Source: Pseudomonas lundensis
GTDB lineage: Bacteria > Pseudomonadota > Gammaproteobacteria > Pseudomonadales > Pseudomonadaceae
Direction of reading: 5' to 3'
DNA length: 64,000 nucleotides
Assembly: GCF_001042985.1 (NCBI RefSeq)
Contig: NZ_JYKY01000024.1
Location: forward strand, 1-64,000
Below are positions 54,990 to 64,000 of this stretch, piece after piece; position 1 is the stretch's first letter; every line of letters starts with the position of its first letter. The translations under genes and the position numbers were made by a program. The notes beneath the pieces were generated by a model, which saw only the letters and a program-made list of their open reading frames with translations, had not been told where the DNA came from and searched no databases.

Positions 54990-56339
54990 ATGTCGTTTTC
55001 CCTACTTGCTGACTGGCGCGACCGCCTGACCCATCGCCGGGTGTGGGCGCTGGCGGCGCCGATGATTTTGTCCAATATTTCCGTGCCGCTGGTGGCGCTG
55101 GTCGACAGCACCGTCATCGGCCACTTGCCCCACGCGCATCAGTTGGGCGCCGTTGCCGTGGGCGCCAGCCTGTATGTGTTTCTGGCCTGGATGATGGGCT
55201 TTCTGCGCATGGGCACCACGGGCTTCGCCGCCCAGGCGGCCGGGCGGGGCGATGGCACGGCGCTGCGCCAGATCCTGTTGCAGGGGTTGCTGCTCAGTGT
55301 GCTGCTCTCACTGTTTTTAGGGGCCATCGCACTGCCGTTCAGCTCCCTGGCCCTGACCGTGATGCAGCCCTCTCCCGAGTTGCACCAACTGACGCTGGAT
55401 TTCTTCTATACCCGCCTGTTTGGCCTGCCCGGCGCGCTGGCCACCTATGCACTGGTGGGCTGGTTTCTGGGCACGCAAAACGCGCGGGCCCCGCTAGGGA
55501 TTTTGCTCACCACCAACCTGGTGAATATCGCGCTCAATCTCTGGTTTGTCCTGGGGCTGGACTGGGGGGTGGTCGGGTCCGCCCGCGCCTCGGTGATTGC
55601 CGAGTGGAGCGGCGCACTGCTCGGGCTGTGGCTAACACGCGGCGCGCTGCGACGGTTTCCGGGCAGGGTGATGTGGCAGGCGTTACGCGTATGGCAGAAC
55701 TGGAAGCCGCTGTTGGGGGTCAACCGCGACATTTTTATCCGCAGCCTGATGCTGCAATCGGTGTTTTTCCTCATCACCCTGCAAGGTGCGCGCCTGGGCG
55801 ATGCCACCGTGGCCGCCAACGCACTGCTGCTCAACGGGTTGCTGCTGGCGGCCCATGCGCTGGACGGCCTGGCCCATGCCGTGGAGGCCCTGTGCGGTCA
55901 TGCCATTGGCGCCCGGGACCGGACCGCCCTGCGCCGTTCGATGGTAGTGGCCAGTGGCTGGTCGCTGATCGCCAGCGCAGGTTTTGCGGTGTTGTTCCTG
56001 TTCGGCGGGCATCTGTTTATCGAGATGCAGACCGACATCCCGAGTGTGCGCGAAACCGCTTTTCACTACGTGCCGTACCTGGCGCTGCTGCCCCTGATTG
56101 CCGTCTGGAGTTACCTGTTGGACGGGCTGTTTATCGGCGCCACCCGCGCGCGCGAAATGCGCAACGCCATGGTCATCAGCGTGATCCTCGCCCTGCCCGT
56201 CGCCTGGGCCATGCAACGCCTGGGCAACCACGGGCTGTGGATCAGTTTTCTGTTGTTCATGGTGCTGCGCAGCCTGACGCTGGCGGCCTATGCCTGGGCG
56301 ATGCAACGCAAGGACCAGTGGTTCAACCCCAACGCGTGA
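54990..56339 (+). CDS. MATE-family efflux transporter (DinF-like)
   Basis: A 449-residue protein with twelve membrane spans in two halves, typical of MATE transporters. The N-terminus (WALAAPMILSNISVPLVALVDSTVIGHL) matches the DinF branch, and several Asn/Asp in spans 1, 7 and 8 could form the cation site. It would export cationic drugs or organic compounds. ATG 54990 follows CAAGGAGCC. A terminator of the convergent speA gene lies 24 bp beyond. Confidence 0.86.
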   Translation: MSFSLLADWRDRLTHRRVWALAAPMILSNISVPLVALVDSTVIGHLPHAHQLGAVAVGASLYVFLAWMMGFLRMGTTGFAAQAAGRGDGTALRQILLQGLLLSVLLSLFLGAIALPFSSLALTVMQPSPELHQLTLDFFYTRLFGLPGALATYALVGWFLGTQNARAPLGILLTTNLVNIALNLWFVLGLDWGVVGSARASVIAEWSGALLGLWLTRGALRRFPGRVMWQALRVWQNWKPLLGVNRDIFIRSLMLQSVFFLITLQGARLGDATVAANALLLNGLLLAAHALDGLAHAVEALCGHAIGARDRTALRRSMVVASGWSLIASAGFAVLFLFGGHLFIEMQTDIPSVRETAFHYVPYLALLPLIAVWSYLLDGLFIGATRAREMRNAMVISVILALPVAWAMQRLGNHGLWISFLLFMVLRSLTLAAYAWAMQRKDQWFNPNA

Positions 56340-56362
56340 ACTCGGGGTGATTGCGCGCACAT

Positions 56363-56388
56363 AAAAAACGCCGCCCGAGGGCGGCGTT
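56363..56388 (-). terminator. Rho-independent terminator of speA
   Basis: A 10-bp perfect stem (56367-56376 with 56379-56388) with a two-base loop, and an A-run at 56363-56368 that gives T's on the minus strand. Located 20 bp after the speA stop. Confidence 0.9.
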
Positions 56389-56407
56389 GTGTCTGGCTTC
56401 GAACGGC

Positions 56408-58324
56408 TTACGAAGACAGGTAGGACGAACGGGTCAGGCCCAGACGCAGGGCGTCGAGGTACTGGGTGCGCTCTTTGACGCTGATGTTGGCGCTGGCCAC
56501 TTTGTCGCGGTAGTGGTTCATCAGCTCTTCAGGCGACAAGTGCACGTAGCGCAGCATGTCTTCGATGGTGTCGTGGGTCTCGATACCGGCGTGGTACACG
56601 CTGCCGTCCGCTTTCTGGTAGATGTTCACCGAGTCGGTATCACCGAACAGGTTGTGCATGTCACCCAGAATTTCCTGATAGGCGCCCACCAGGAAGATGC
56701 CCAGCAAGTAGTCTTCGCCTTCGTTGAGGCTGTGGACTGGCAGGCTGGTTTCGATGCTCTGCTCGTCGACGTATTGCTTGATTTTGCCGTCGGAGTCGCA
56801 GGTCAGGTCTTGCAGCACGGCGCGGCGCAGCGGCTCTTCGTTCAGGCGGTGCAACGGCAGGATCGGCAACACCTGGCCGATTGCCCACGTGTCCGGCAAG
56901 CTCTGGAACACCGAGAAGTTGCAGATGTACTTGTCGGCCAGCTTGTCGTTGAGTTCGTCCAGCACCTGACGGTGCGAACGCTGACGCGCCTTGAGCGAGT
57001 TGTGCAGGCGACGGCATACGGCGAAGTAGCACTGCTCGGCCAGGGCTTTTTCAGCCAGGCTGATCTTGCCATCGGCGTATTGGGCAGCCACGTCACTCAT
57101 GTAGTGGGTGGCGCGCCAGTAGGTTTCGGTGACCATCTCGATGTCGGTCGGGCCCAGCAGGTCGATCAGCCACTGCACGGTTTCGGGCAGGCTTTCTTTG
57201 TTCTCGATCACCGGCACGTCGTCGTTGTGCTTCTCGACGTCGGTCACCTGCACCACCAGCATGGCGTGGTGTGCGGTCAACGAGCGGCCGCTCTCGGAGA
57301 AAATGTGCGGGTGCGGCAGGCTCTGCGCATCGCAGAACTCTTTGAGCATGCCCACCACCACACCGGCGTAATCGTCCATGTCGTAGTTGATCGAGCTGGC
57401 GTTGCGCGAGTGCGTGCCGTCGTAGTCCACGCCCAGACCGCCGCCCACGTCGATGTGGTCAACCGGCAAGCCGAGGTTGCGCAGTTCGCCGTAGTAGCGA
57501 ATCGCCTCTTTGAAGCCGTGCTGGTAGTCGGCCAGGTTGGCGATCTGCGAACCCATGTGAAAGTGCAGCAAGCGGATGCCTTGATCCAGACCGGCCGCGC
57601 GGAAACGCTCGACCACCGACAGCAACTGCGCCGCCGACAGACCGAACTTGGATTTCTCGCCGCCGGTGTCTGCCCATTTGCTCGATGCCAGGGACGACAG
57701 GCGCACGCGCAGGCCGACCTGCGGCTTGACCTTGAGCGATGCCGCTTCTTCGATGACCAGATCCACTTCGGATTCTTTTTCGATCACGATGAACACGTTA
57801 TGGCCCAGCTTCTGGCCCATCAGCGCCAGACGAATGAACTCGCGGTCCTTGTAACCGTTGCAGACGATGGTGCCGCCTTTGGGGGCCAGCGCCAGCACGG
57901 CCAGCAGTTCGGGCTTGGAACCGGCTTCAAGGCCGATCGACACGTCCTGGGTGGCGATGATGTTTTCAATCACGGCCTCTTGCTGGTTGACCTTGATCGG
58001 GTACAGCGCGGTGTACTGGCTCTGGTATTCCAGACGCTCGATGTTGGCATCGAACGCGCCGGTCAGCTGGCGTACACGGTCTTGCAGGATATCGGGAAAG
58101 CGCACCAGTAACGGCAAGGACAGACCGCTGCTTTTGCGCAACTCGTCAACTTGCTCGTACAGGTCGATGGGCGAACTGTTCGGGCCGTTCGGACGTACTT
58201 CTACGCGACCGGCTTCATTGATCGCGAAATACCCGGCCCCCCAATGGCGGATCCCATAAACGCTGCGGCTGTCCGCAACTGTCCATTGGCTGCCATCGTC
58301 TTTGCGTGTGCGTCGTACGGACAT
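56408..58324 (-). CDS. speA: Biosynthetic arginine decarboxylase
   Basis: A 638-residue PLP enzyme of the fold-III SpeA family, close to the usual length. The PLP lysine is in LYPIKVNQQ (Lys111), with HFHMGSQIAN and DVGGGLGVDYDGT in the barrel and YNNFSVFQ-like YICNFSVFQSLPD in the beta domain. It converts arginine to agmatine, the first step of the agmatine route to putrescine and polyamines. With bauA and bauC at the left end, both synthesis and breakdown of polyamine-derived compounds are in the window. Confidence 0.94.
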   Translation of the reverse strand: MSVRRTRKDDGSQWTVADSRSVYGIRHWGAGYFAINEAGRVEVRPNGPNSSPIDLYEQVDELRKSSGLSLPLLVRFPDILQDRVRQLTGAFDANIERLEYQSQYTALYPIKVNQQEAVIENIIATQDVSIGLEAGSKPELLAVLALAPKGGTIVCNGYKDREFIRLALMGQKLGHNVFIVIEKESEVDLVIEEAASLKVKPQVGLRVRLSSLASSKWADTGGEKSKFGLSAAQLLSVVERFRAAGLDQGIRLLHFHMGSQIANLADYQHGFKEAIRYYGELRNLGLPVDHIDVGGGLGVDYDGTHSRNASSINYDMDDYAGVVVGMLKEFCDAQSLPHPHIFSESGRSLTAHHAMLVVQVTDVEKHNDDVPVIENKESLPETVQWLIDLLGPTDIEMVTETYWRATHYMSDVAAQYADGKISLAEKALAEQCYFAVCRRLHNSLKARQRSHRQVLDELNDKLADKYICNFSVFQSLPDTWAIGQVLPILPLHRLNEEPLRRAVLQDLTCDSDGKIKQYVDEQSIETSLPVHSLNEGEDYLLGIFLVGAYQEILGDMHNLFGDTDSVNIYQKADGSVYHAGIETHDTIEDMLRYVHLSPEELMNHYRDKVASANISVKERTQYLDALRLGLTRSSYLSS

Positions 58325-58459
58325 CGAAGTCCCCTATATATAAGTCAAATAGCCCAACCTGAAACCAGGCTGGCGCAGTCTAAGGCGTGAAAGTGACGAT
58401 TCGTCTGTGCAAGGTAGACCCTGGCAACAGCGCGGAGTTTAGAAACCCGTCATAACAGG

Positions 58460-58537
58460 CTCTGTGAAAACCATGGTCAAGCCCTCACTGTCAGCCCGAC
58501 AGGGCAACAGGCGCGCTCAACGGTGGTTTTCACAGAG
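58460..58537. repeat. Short nested inverted-repeat element
   Basis: CTCTGTGAAAACCA (58460-58473) and its perfect reverse complement (58524-58537) bound a 50-bp core, which has an inner stem CTGTC/GACAG (58488-58492 with 58498-58502) and partial outer GCCCT/AGGGC. The element is at the 3' end of yciH. It could be a terminator for yciH (no T-run), a REP-like element or a MITE. No clear target duplication is visible. Confidence 0.5.
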
Positions 58538-58541
58538 GCTG

Positions 58542-58913
58542 CTAGCCGCCGGACTTTTTGGCCTTGAACCCCTGCTTGACCAGTTCGGCCAGCAGCAGGT
58601 CGACGTGATCGCCCTGGATCTCGATGATGCCGTCTTTCAACGCGCCACCGGTGCCACAGCGTTTTTTCAACGTGGTGGCCAGCTCCTTGAGCGCGTCTTC
58701 AGCCAGCGGCACACCGGTGATGGTGGTCACGGTTTTGCCGCCGCGGCCTTTGCTTTCGCGACGCACGCGGGCAATGCCGTCACCTTCGGGGAGGCGGGTC
58801 TGTTTGCAGGTACAGGCGTCCACCGGCTGGCGACAGTCCGGACAGTGACGACCTGCGTCGGTGGAAAATACCAGGCCACCAAGGGCGGCGAAGGATGCGG
58901 CTTTTTTGGCCAC
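58542..58913 (-). CDS. yciH: SUI1/YciH-family translation factor homologue
   Basis: A 123-residue protein. The SUI1 core is VRRESKGRGGKTVTTITGVPL with TLKKRCGTGGALKDGIIEIQGDHVDLL, as in eIF1. The N-terminal part has four Cys (CPDCRQPVDACTC), which suggests zinc binding. YciH affects initiation fidelity in vitro. GTG 58913 with AGAGG 8 bp before is preferred over the longer frame. Confidence 0.88.
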   Translation of the reverse strand: MAKKAASFAALGGLVFSTDAGRHCPDCRQPVDACTCKQTRLPEGDGIARVRRESKGRGGKTVTTITGVPLAEDALKELATTLKKRCGTGGALKDGIIEIQGDHVDLLLAELVKQGFKAKKSGG

Positions 58914-59144
58914 CGGCAATCCTCTAGATGGAGGACAAAAAATTGGCCGGTGCAAGGCGCGGGAGCGCCATGGGATACCGACCGCGAAGCCCCACTCTGG
59001 CAGGGGCAGCGCAACTCAGACGGGAATGCCGCTTGAGCTTGAAAAAGGTCGCGCAGTGTAACGGCAAATTCGCCAGTGCCCAAGAGCCAATCGGCGCAAA
59101 TGTTGTGTATCGCTCGGGGTCGCTGACGAGGGAGGCGACTGCGT

Positions 59145-59678
59145 TCAGACGCTGTCGAGATAACGCTTGAGCGCCGCCAGTGAATCCGGGCAATACGGCT
59201 GGGTTTGACTCAAACGCAAGGCCTGCGCCACGGGCATGAAGCACGCTTGCTGGACCTCTTCGGGCTGCACGTGCAACGGTCCGTCCCACACCGCCGAGAA
59301 CACGGCGCACCACAGGTGGTTGTCCGGGCAGTCAAAGTAAAAGCGCTCATGGGCCGTCAACGGGACGCCGCTGACGCCAAGCTCTTCGTACAGCTCGCGG
59401 GCTGCCGACTCGGCATAGGTTTCGTCCACCCCGACCATGCCGCCCGCCGCCACGTCCCAGTAACCGGGGTACAGCGCCTTGCTCATCGTGCGCTGATGCA
59501 CGCACAGCTCGCCGGAGGAGTTGAACAACAAAATGAAGGTGCCCCGCCCGATTTCCCCCCGTTCACGCAGCTCGGCACGGGGCAAACTGCCCAGCAGCCG
59601 GTCTTCGCGATCGACCCAAGCGACTTGCTCGGCGTCAGAAGCCGCGCGGTGGGCGGCCTCCCGGGGTGAAATGGCCAT
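59145..59678 (-). CDS. NUDIX hydrolase (YfcD-like)
   Basis: A 177-residue NUDIX protein. The catalytic box is complete: GGMVGVDETYAESAARELYEELG (Nudix residues near 80-100). The N-terminus (EQVAWVDREDRLLGSLPRAELRERGEIGRGTFILLF) is typical of the YfcD/IPP isomerase-like group. Substrate unknown; a nucleotide-sugar or isoprenoid diphosphate is possible. Starts at ATG 59678 (GTG 59681 alternative), touching the end of the DUF2333 gene, so the two are coupled. Confidence 0.86.
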   Translation of the reverse strand: MAISPREAAHRAASDAEQVAWVDREDRLLGSLPRAELRERGEIGRGTFILLFNSSGELCVHQRTMSKALYPGYWDVAAGGMVGVDETYAESAARELYEELGVSGVPLTAHERFYFDCPDNHLWCAVFSAVWDGPLHVQPEEVQQACFMPVAQALRLSQTQPYCPDSLAALKRYLDSV

Positions 59679-59681
59679 CAC

Positions 59682-60749
59682 TTAACCTTGTGAGAGCAAT
59701 TGACGAAGGTCCATGACCGCCGCGTTGGCGCGGGAAATGTAGTTGGCCATGACCAGCGAGTGGTTGGCGAGCATGCCGTAGCCGCTGCCGTTGAGGATCA
59801 TCGGGCTCCAGACCGGCTCTTGAGCGGCCTCCAGCTCACGAATGATCTGGCGAACACTGACGGTTGCGTTCTTTTTGGCCAGCACGTCCGCGAAGTCGAC
59901 TTCGATGGCACGCAACAGGTGCGACAAAGCCCAGGCCTGACCGCGCGCTTCATAGAACACGTTGTCAATTTGCATCCACGGGGTTTCGACGACTTCTTCG
60001 TCAACCACCGGCACCTGACCCGGTTGCAGGGATTCGGTTTTCAGCGCGCTATTGAGTTTGACCCGACCCACACTGGCCGACAGACGCTGCGACAGCGAAC
60101 CCAGACGTGTACCCACGTCACCCAGCCAGTTGTTCAAGTTGTCGGCACGGGCGTAAAACAGGGCGTTTTTCTGATTAGGGTCAGACAGGCGAGCCTGGTA
60201 GCGGCTCAGGGAATTGATGCCTTCCTGATACTCAGACTCGCTGGACGGCAGCATCCAGCTCTTGTTGTCGAAGTTGAAACGCGGCTCGGCCTTGGCCAGA
60301 TCCGCGTCTTCAGCCGACTGCGACTGGGAGCGGGCAAAGTCTTTGCGCAGGGCACGGGTCAGGTCGCGTACCTGCACCAGAACGCCGTATTCCCAGCTCG
60401 GAATGTTGTCGAGCACAAGGCCCGGCGGGAAACGGTCATTGGACAGGTAACCGCCCGGCTTGTTGAGCAACGTGCCCGCCACGGTTTTCAGGGTTTCGAC
60501 GGTGGTGAAGCCCGGCACCATTTGCTTGCCTTCGCGCTCGGCAGCCTGCTGGGCGTTTTGCTGCACCGGGAACAGATCCGGCTCCTGACTCCAGTACCAG
60601 CCGAGCCCCAGGCACACCAGCACATACACACCCACCAGGGTGGCAATGGAGCGGCTCAGCAAGATGCTTTTGAAATAGCCACGCGGCTCTGTCCTGGTCT
60701 CCTTGACCGACTCGCGGGCACTGCCCTCACGTTTTTTCCAGTCCAGCAT
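59682..60749 (-). CDS. DUF2333 family membrane-anchored protein
   Basis: A 355-residue protein with a single hydrophobic segment near residues 33-50 (SIATLVGVYVLVCLGLGWYW) and a long alpha-helical periplasmic part. DUF2333 has no assigned function. Its stop is next to the NUDIX start. Upstream of it a 258-bp gap (60750-61007) carries the divergent promoters of this gene and the diguanylate cyclase, with a TAGCAT -10-like box near 60978; nothing else is seen there. Confidence 0.8.
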   Translation of the reverse strand: MLDWKKREGSARESVKETRTEPRGYFKSILLSRSIATLVGVYVLVCLGLGWYWSQEPDLFPVQQNAQQAAEREGKQMVPGFTTVETLKTVAGTLLNKPGGYLSNDRFPPGLVLDNIPSWEYGVLVQVRDLTRALRKDFARSQSQSAEDADLAKAEPRFNFDNKSWMLPSSESEYQEGINSLSRYQARLSDPNQKNALFYARADNLNNWLGDVGTRLGSLSQRLSASVGRVKLNSALKTESLQPGQVPVVDEEVVETPWMQIDNVFYEARGQAWALSHLLRAIEVDFADVLAKKNATVSVRQIIRELEAAQEPVWSPMILNGSGYGMLANHSLVMANYISRANAAVMDLRQLLSQG

Positions 60750-61007
60750 GGCTATATCCTTTCGATTACTGAATTCAACGGTTCGACCACAACCCTAACC
60801 CATCGTGCCTTATATGCCTGTTTTTAATCGCCTGACGGTTGATCTGCAACAAGGCGCTGGCAACAGGCGGCGGCCACTATAAACCACGCTCGCGCCCCTC
60901 ACAGAAGGATCTCAACGCCTAAATGTAACCGGCCAACGTTAATTTCGTGTGAGGGCTCGTGCATTTCCAAAGAGCTGCTAGCATAGAGCCACTAGTCGAA
61001 CCTCAGC

Positions 61008-62705
61008 ATGCCCCACTCACGAAGCAGTCTGGATATGACCGAGCAAGAAGACCCGAACCGCGAGCGCCTCAAGAACCACTTTGCCCAGCGGGTCATCCAT
61101 CAGGCACGTCAAATTCTTGAGATCTGGCAACGTTTACAGGGCAATGAATGGGCCCCCTCAGACCTCGCGGAACTCAGCGACGCCAACCTGCGCCTGCTGC
61201 GGTTTGCCGCACGCTTCGAGCAGCCCGAGCATTCGCAACTGGCCCGCGCCATCAGCCAGGCCTTGCAGCAGGTCGAGGCCAACCGCGGGCGCCTGAGCAG
61301 TACGCTGATTACAGAACTCAACCGCCTGATGCAGCGCTTGTCGCGTACCGGTCTGCGCCACGGCGACCAGCTGGATCACACCTTTCTGCCACCGCTGCGC
61401 AAGCCGGTGTACATCCTGCTACAGGACCATGACCGGGCCGAGCGACTGGCCAAGCAACTGGAGTTTTTCGGCCTGGGCGCGCAATCGCTGCCCAGCGTGA
61501 ATGCCTTTCGCAGCGCCATGGCCGAACGCCTACCCTGCGCGATCGTGATGGACGTGGATTTCAGTGGCACCAGCAATGGCCTGCTGCTGGCCGCCGAAGC
61601 GCAGGAGGGGCTGGAGCAAAAATTGCCGCTGCTGTTTTTCAGCCTGCATGAAACCGACACCCCCACCCGACTGGCCGCCGTGCGCGCGGGCGGGCAGGAG
61701 TTCCTGACCGGCACCCTCGAAGCCTCCAGCCTGATGGAAAAAATCGAGGTACTGACCTGCGTCGCGCAGTACGAACCGTACAAAGTGCTGATCATTGATG
61801 ACTCCCGGGCTCAGGCGTTGCACACCGAACGGCTGCTCAACAGCGCCGGGATCGTGACCCGCACCCTGATCGAGCCGATTCAGGCCATGGCCGAACTGGC
61901 CGACTTCCAGCCCGACCTGATCATCCTCGACATGTACATGCCCGCCTGCACCGGCACCGAGCTGGCCAAGGTGATCCGCCACAATGATCGCTACGTCAGC
62001 GTGCCGATCATTTACCTGTCGGCCGAAGATGACCTGGACAAGCAACTGGACGCCATGAGCGAGGGCGGCGACGACTTCCTGACCAAACCGATCAAGCCCC
62101 GGCACCTGATTACCACCGTGCGCAACCGCGCCGCCCGGGCACGGCACTTGAAGGCGCGGATGGTGCGCGACAGCCTGACCGGCCTATACAACCACACGCA
62201 CATTCTGCAACTGCTCGAAGACTGCACCTTCCGCGCCCGCCGCGAAAGTCGCTCGCTGAGCTTTGCCATGATCGACATTGACCATTTCAAGCGGGTCAAC
62301 GACTCCTACGGCCACCCCATGGGCGACCGGGTGATCAAAAGCCTGGCGCTGTTCCTCAAACAGCGTCTGCGCAAGACCGATTTCATCGGGCGCTATGGCG
62401 GCGAAGAGTTTGCCATTGTGATGCCTGACACCGATCAGGAAGCGGCCCACGCGGTGTTGAACACCATCCGCGAGCGCTTCTCGGAGATTCATTACCCGGC
62501 CCAACCCACAGATTTATGCTGCACCTTCAGCGCGGGCGTGGTGGAACTCAAAGAGGACACAGACGGCCTGGTCATGGCGTCTCAGGCAGACGAAGCCCTG
62601 TACCGCGCCAAGCACAACGGGCGCAACCGGATCGAGCGCTTCCACCCAACAAGGCAAATTGCCACTATTTCAGTCAAATTGCCGAATCCCGTCACATCGC
62701 TGTAA
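61008..62705 (+). CDS. Two-receiver response regulator with diguanylate cyclase domain
   Basis: A 565-residue protein. Receiver-like domain 1 (about residues 130-250) has diverged at the acidic pocket; receiver 2 (about 260-385) has LIIDDSRAQ, the phospho-Asp in LIILDMYMP and Lys in FLTKP. The GGDEF domain has the active motif GGEEF and an RxxD inhibitory site (RKTD) five residues before it. It would make c-di-GMP when phosphorylated. The first 110 residues are helical and may be an Hpt-like or dimerisation region. c-di-GMP output fits the adhesion functions elsewhere in the window, but a link is not shown. Confidence 0.85.
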   Translation: MPHSRSSLDMTEQEDPNRERLKNHFAQRVIHQARQILEIWQRLQGNEWAPSDLAELSDANLRLLRFAARFEQPEHSQLARAISQALQQVEANRGRLSSTLITELNRLMQRLSRTGLRHGDQLDHTFLPPLRKPVYILLQDHDRAERLAKQLEFFGLGAQSLPSVNAFRSAMAERLPCAIVMDVDFSGTSNGLLLAAEAQEGLEQKLPLLFFSLHETDTPTRLAAVRAGGQEFLTGTLEASSLMEKIEVLTCVAQYEPYKVLIIDDSRAQALHTERLLNSAGIVTRTLIEPIQAMAELADFQPDLIILDMYMPACTGTELAKVIRHNDRYVSVPIIYLSAEDDLDKQLDAMSEGGDDFLTKPIKPRHLITTVRNRAARARHLKARMVRDSLTGLYNHTHILQLLEDCTFRARRESRSLSFAMIDIDHFKRVNDSYGHPMGDRVIKSLALFLKQRLRKTDFIGRYGGEEFAIVMPDTDQEAAHAVLNTIRERFSEIHYPAQPTDLCCTFSAGVVELKEDTDGLVMASQADEALYRAKHNGRNRIERFHPTRQIATISVKLPNPVTSL

Positions 62706-62758
62706 CGCACGTGCAATAACTTCAGCCGCTTCTCATTGCGTCGTAGGCAAAATCCCAG

Positions 62759-64000
62759 ATGCGCCTGAAGCTGCTTACCAACCTCAACACCCTGTTGCTG
62801 GTCGCCGTGTGCCTCGCCCTCGGCGCCACCCTGGCGTGGTCGCAACACGCGCTTGAACGGCCGTTTCAACTGATGGAACGCTACTTGAGCCTGTCCCAGC
62901 AGTTCCAGAATCAGGTGGCGCGCAATATTGATGATTACCTGGCCAGCGGCGACGCCCTGCGCCTGAGCGATGCCACGACCGCGCTCAACACGCTGAAAAA
63001 CGAACTGACCCCGCTCCCGGTTGCGCTGGCCGAGGCCTTGCGCCCCAGCCTCGAACGCCTGAGCACGTACAGTGGCAACGAACTGCTGGCCGCTGGCAAA
63101 CTGGCCGGTGACCCGCAAGCGTTGCTGTTGCAGGCCGAACGGGAGCTGGGCGCCACTCTGGAGCAACTCAGCCAGTATGCCAATCAAGCCAGCGGCCCCG
63201 ACGCCCACGCCTATCTGGTGCCGCTGCTCAATGCCTCCCAACACTTGGCAAAACTCTCTTTAAGCCGCGACAAACTGGTCAGTAGCGGGCGCAGTGAGCT
63301 GGCGGCGGACGTGGCGCGCGAGCTGGACAACATGCGTGCGCAAGCGCAGACCATCGAGGCGCTGCCTTTGCTGGGGGTCAGCGCCAACAGCGCCTCGGCC
63401 AGTGACGATTTCGCGGCACTGATGGGCCTTGAGTCGGAACAGACGGGCGCGACCGAAGACGCTGGCATCCCCCTCAAACGTGAACTCAACAACCTGCTGA
63501 GCCGCTACCCCGCCGAGTTGCAACGCACCCGCAGCCAGATCGAACAACGCGCTCAACTGGCTGACGCCACGCATGAAAAGCTGGGCGCAGTGCAACAAGC
63601 CATCGCCGGACTGGAGCCGGCAGTGCGCGCTGAACACGGCCAGATTCAAAGCGAAGTGCGGCTGATTCAGGGCGCGATGATTGGCCTGATTCTGCTGATC
63701 GCACTGCTGATCGACACGTTACAGCGCAGACTGGCCAACGTGTTGACCCGCCTGGTGCCGATGCTGTCGACCTGGGCACAAGGGGATTTCAGCCGCGACA
63801 TTCAGTTGGGCAAAACCAATCGCGAACTGCACGACATTCAGGCCTCGCTCAATCGCCTGCGCAATTACTTGGTCAATCTGGTGGGCACCTTGCGCGTCAA
63901 CGCCGAACAGGTGGCTGGCAGCAGTGAGGCGCTGGCCGAGGTGAGCAACGGTTTGCACAGCGGCGCCGAGCGGCAGGCAGGCGATACGGCGCAAATCCGC
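62759..64000 (+). CDS. Methyl-accepting chemotaxis-type receptor, 3' end outside the window
   Basis: The first 414 codons of a receptor starting at ATG 62759. It has an N-terminal transmembrane helix (LLLVAVCLALGATLAW), a helical sensory region to about residue 300, a second membrane helix (GAMIGLILLIALLID) and a HAMP-like segment (VLTRLVPMLSTWAQGDFSRDIQL) leading to the start of the signalling helices (NAEQVAGSSEALAEVSNGL). It starts 53 bp after the cyclase gene and may be co-transcribed. The methylation and signalling region is not visible, so class cannot be fixed. Confidence 0.82.
   Translation, partial: MRLKLLTNLNTLLLVAVCLALGATLAWSQHALERPFQLMERYLSLSQQFQNQVARNIDDYLASGDALRLSDATTALNTLKNELTPLPVALAEALRPSLERLSTYSGNELLAAGKLAGDPQALLLQAERELGATLEQLSQYANQASGPDAHAYLVPLLNASQHLAKLSLSRDKLVSSGRSELAADVARELDNMRAQAQTIEALPLLGVSANSASASDDFAALMGLESEQTGATEDAGIPLKRELNNLLSRYPAELQRTRSQIEQRAQLADATHEKLGAVQQAIAGLEPAVRAEHGQIQSEVRLIQGAMIGLILLIALLIDTLQRRLANVLTRLVPMLSTWAQGDFSRDIQLGKTNRELHDIQASLNRLRNYLVNLVGTLRVNAEQVAGSSEALAEVSNGLHSGAERQAGDTAQIR

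Noticed and set aside
56351..58111. 586-codon frame antisense to speA
   Set aside because: Shadow; speA is strongly supported by its PLP lysine and family motifs.
58460..58537. Insertion sequence
   Set aside because: Too short, no transposase and no clear target-site duplication.

Overview
The window is a GC-rich chromosomal segment of a Pseudomonas, most likely of the fluorescens lineage. The genus call rests on gene content and order: a bauC-bauA-bauR block, a flp-tad-rcp pilus locus wired to pprA/pprB, an adenine-deaminase-type Add, cueR/copA/copZ, and several small proteins I recognise as Pseudomonas-type. Spacing is tight, operons overlap by ATGA, and no insertion sequence, prophage, tRNA or CRISPR array was seen.

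Layout. 1-360 holds three tandem leftward promoters of rRNA type, so an rrn operon probably lies just left of the window. 361-4329 is beta-alanine catabolism. 4394-11961 is a run of housekeeping genes (IMPACT protein, SDR, Ca/H antiporter, adenine deaminase, two LysR-type or oxidoreductase genes, a Bcr/CflA pump). 12083-15711 is a Cu(I) efflux module (copZ, a small exported protein, copA, cueR) with two CueR-type operators. 15725-19444 is a sulfide/persulfide module: BigR-type repressor, a phosphatase-SQR fusion and a TauE-type exporter facing a persulfide dioxygenase across an AT-rich operator. 19508-28569 holds a RIO kinase, an AraC-type regulator broken by an in-frame amber codon beside a BASS transporter, a thiolase/FabG/MaoC acyl-CoA set, mazG-cmoM and two DUF4136 lipoproteins.

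28713-43270 is a complete Tad machine: tadG, pprA, tadF, fppA, pprB, a DUF3613 protein and tadD-C-B-A-Z-rcpA-rcpC, followed by a divergent flp. The flp pilin gene has lost its 3' end and is joined to the 3'-truncated end of an opposing ShlB/FhaC-type transporter gene (43184-44836), which looks like a deletion joining two convergent genes. Beyond it, 45025-46858 encodes a very glycine-rich lipoprotein with about thirty four-residue repeats, split by a nine-base C/G homopolymer. Together these read as a PprB-linked surface or biofilm cluster that has been partly disabled, or is switchable, in this strain.

47178-54851 is the pbpC plus alpha-2-macroglobulin pair. 54990-60749 contains a MATE pump, speA, yciH, a NUDIX hydrolase and a DUF2333 protein. 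61008-64000 has a two-receiver diguanylate cyclase and the first 414 codons of a chemotaxis receptor that runs off the right edge.

The most notable irregularities are the flp/tpsB junction, the homopolymer frameshift, the amber codon in the AraC gene, a duplicated DnaA-box-bearing intergenic module (4997-5406), a hairpin that hides the ribosome binding site of a 56-residue protein (10560-10590), and a small inverted-repeat element near 58460-58537. All functional statements are from sequence reading and family knowledge; nothing was searched or computed externally.
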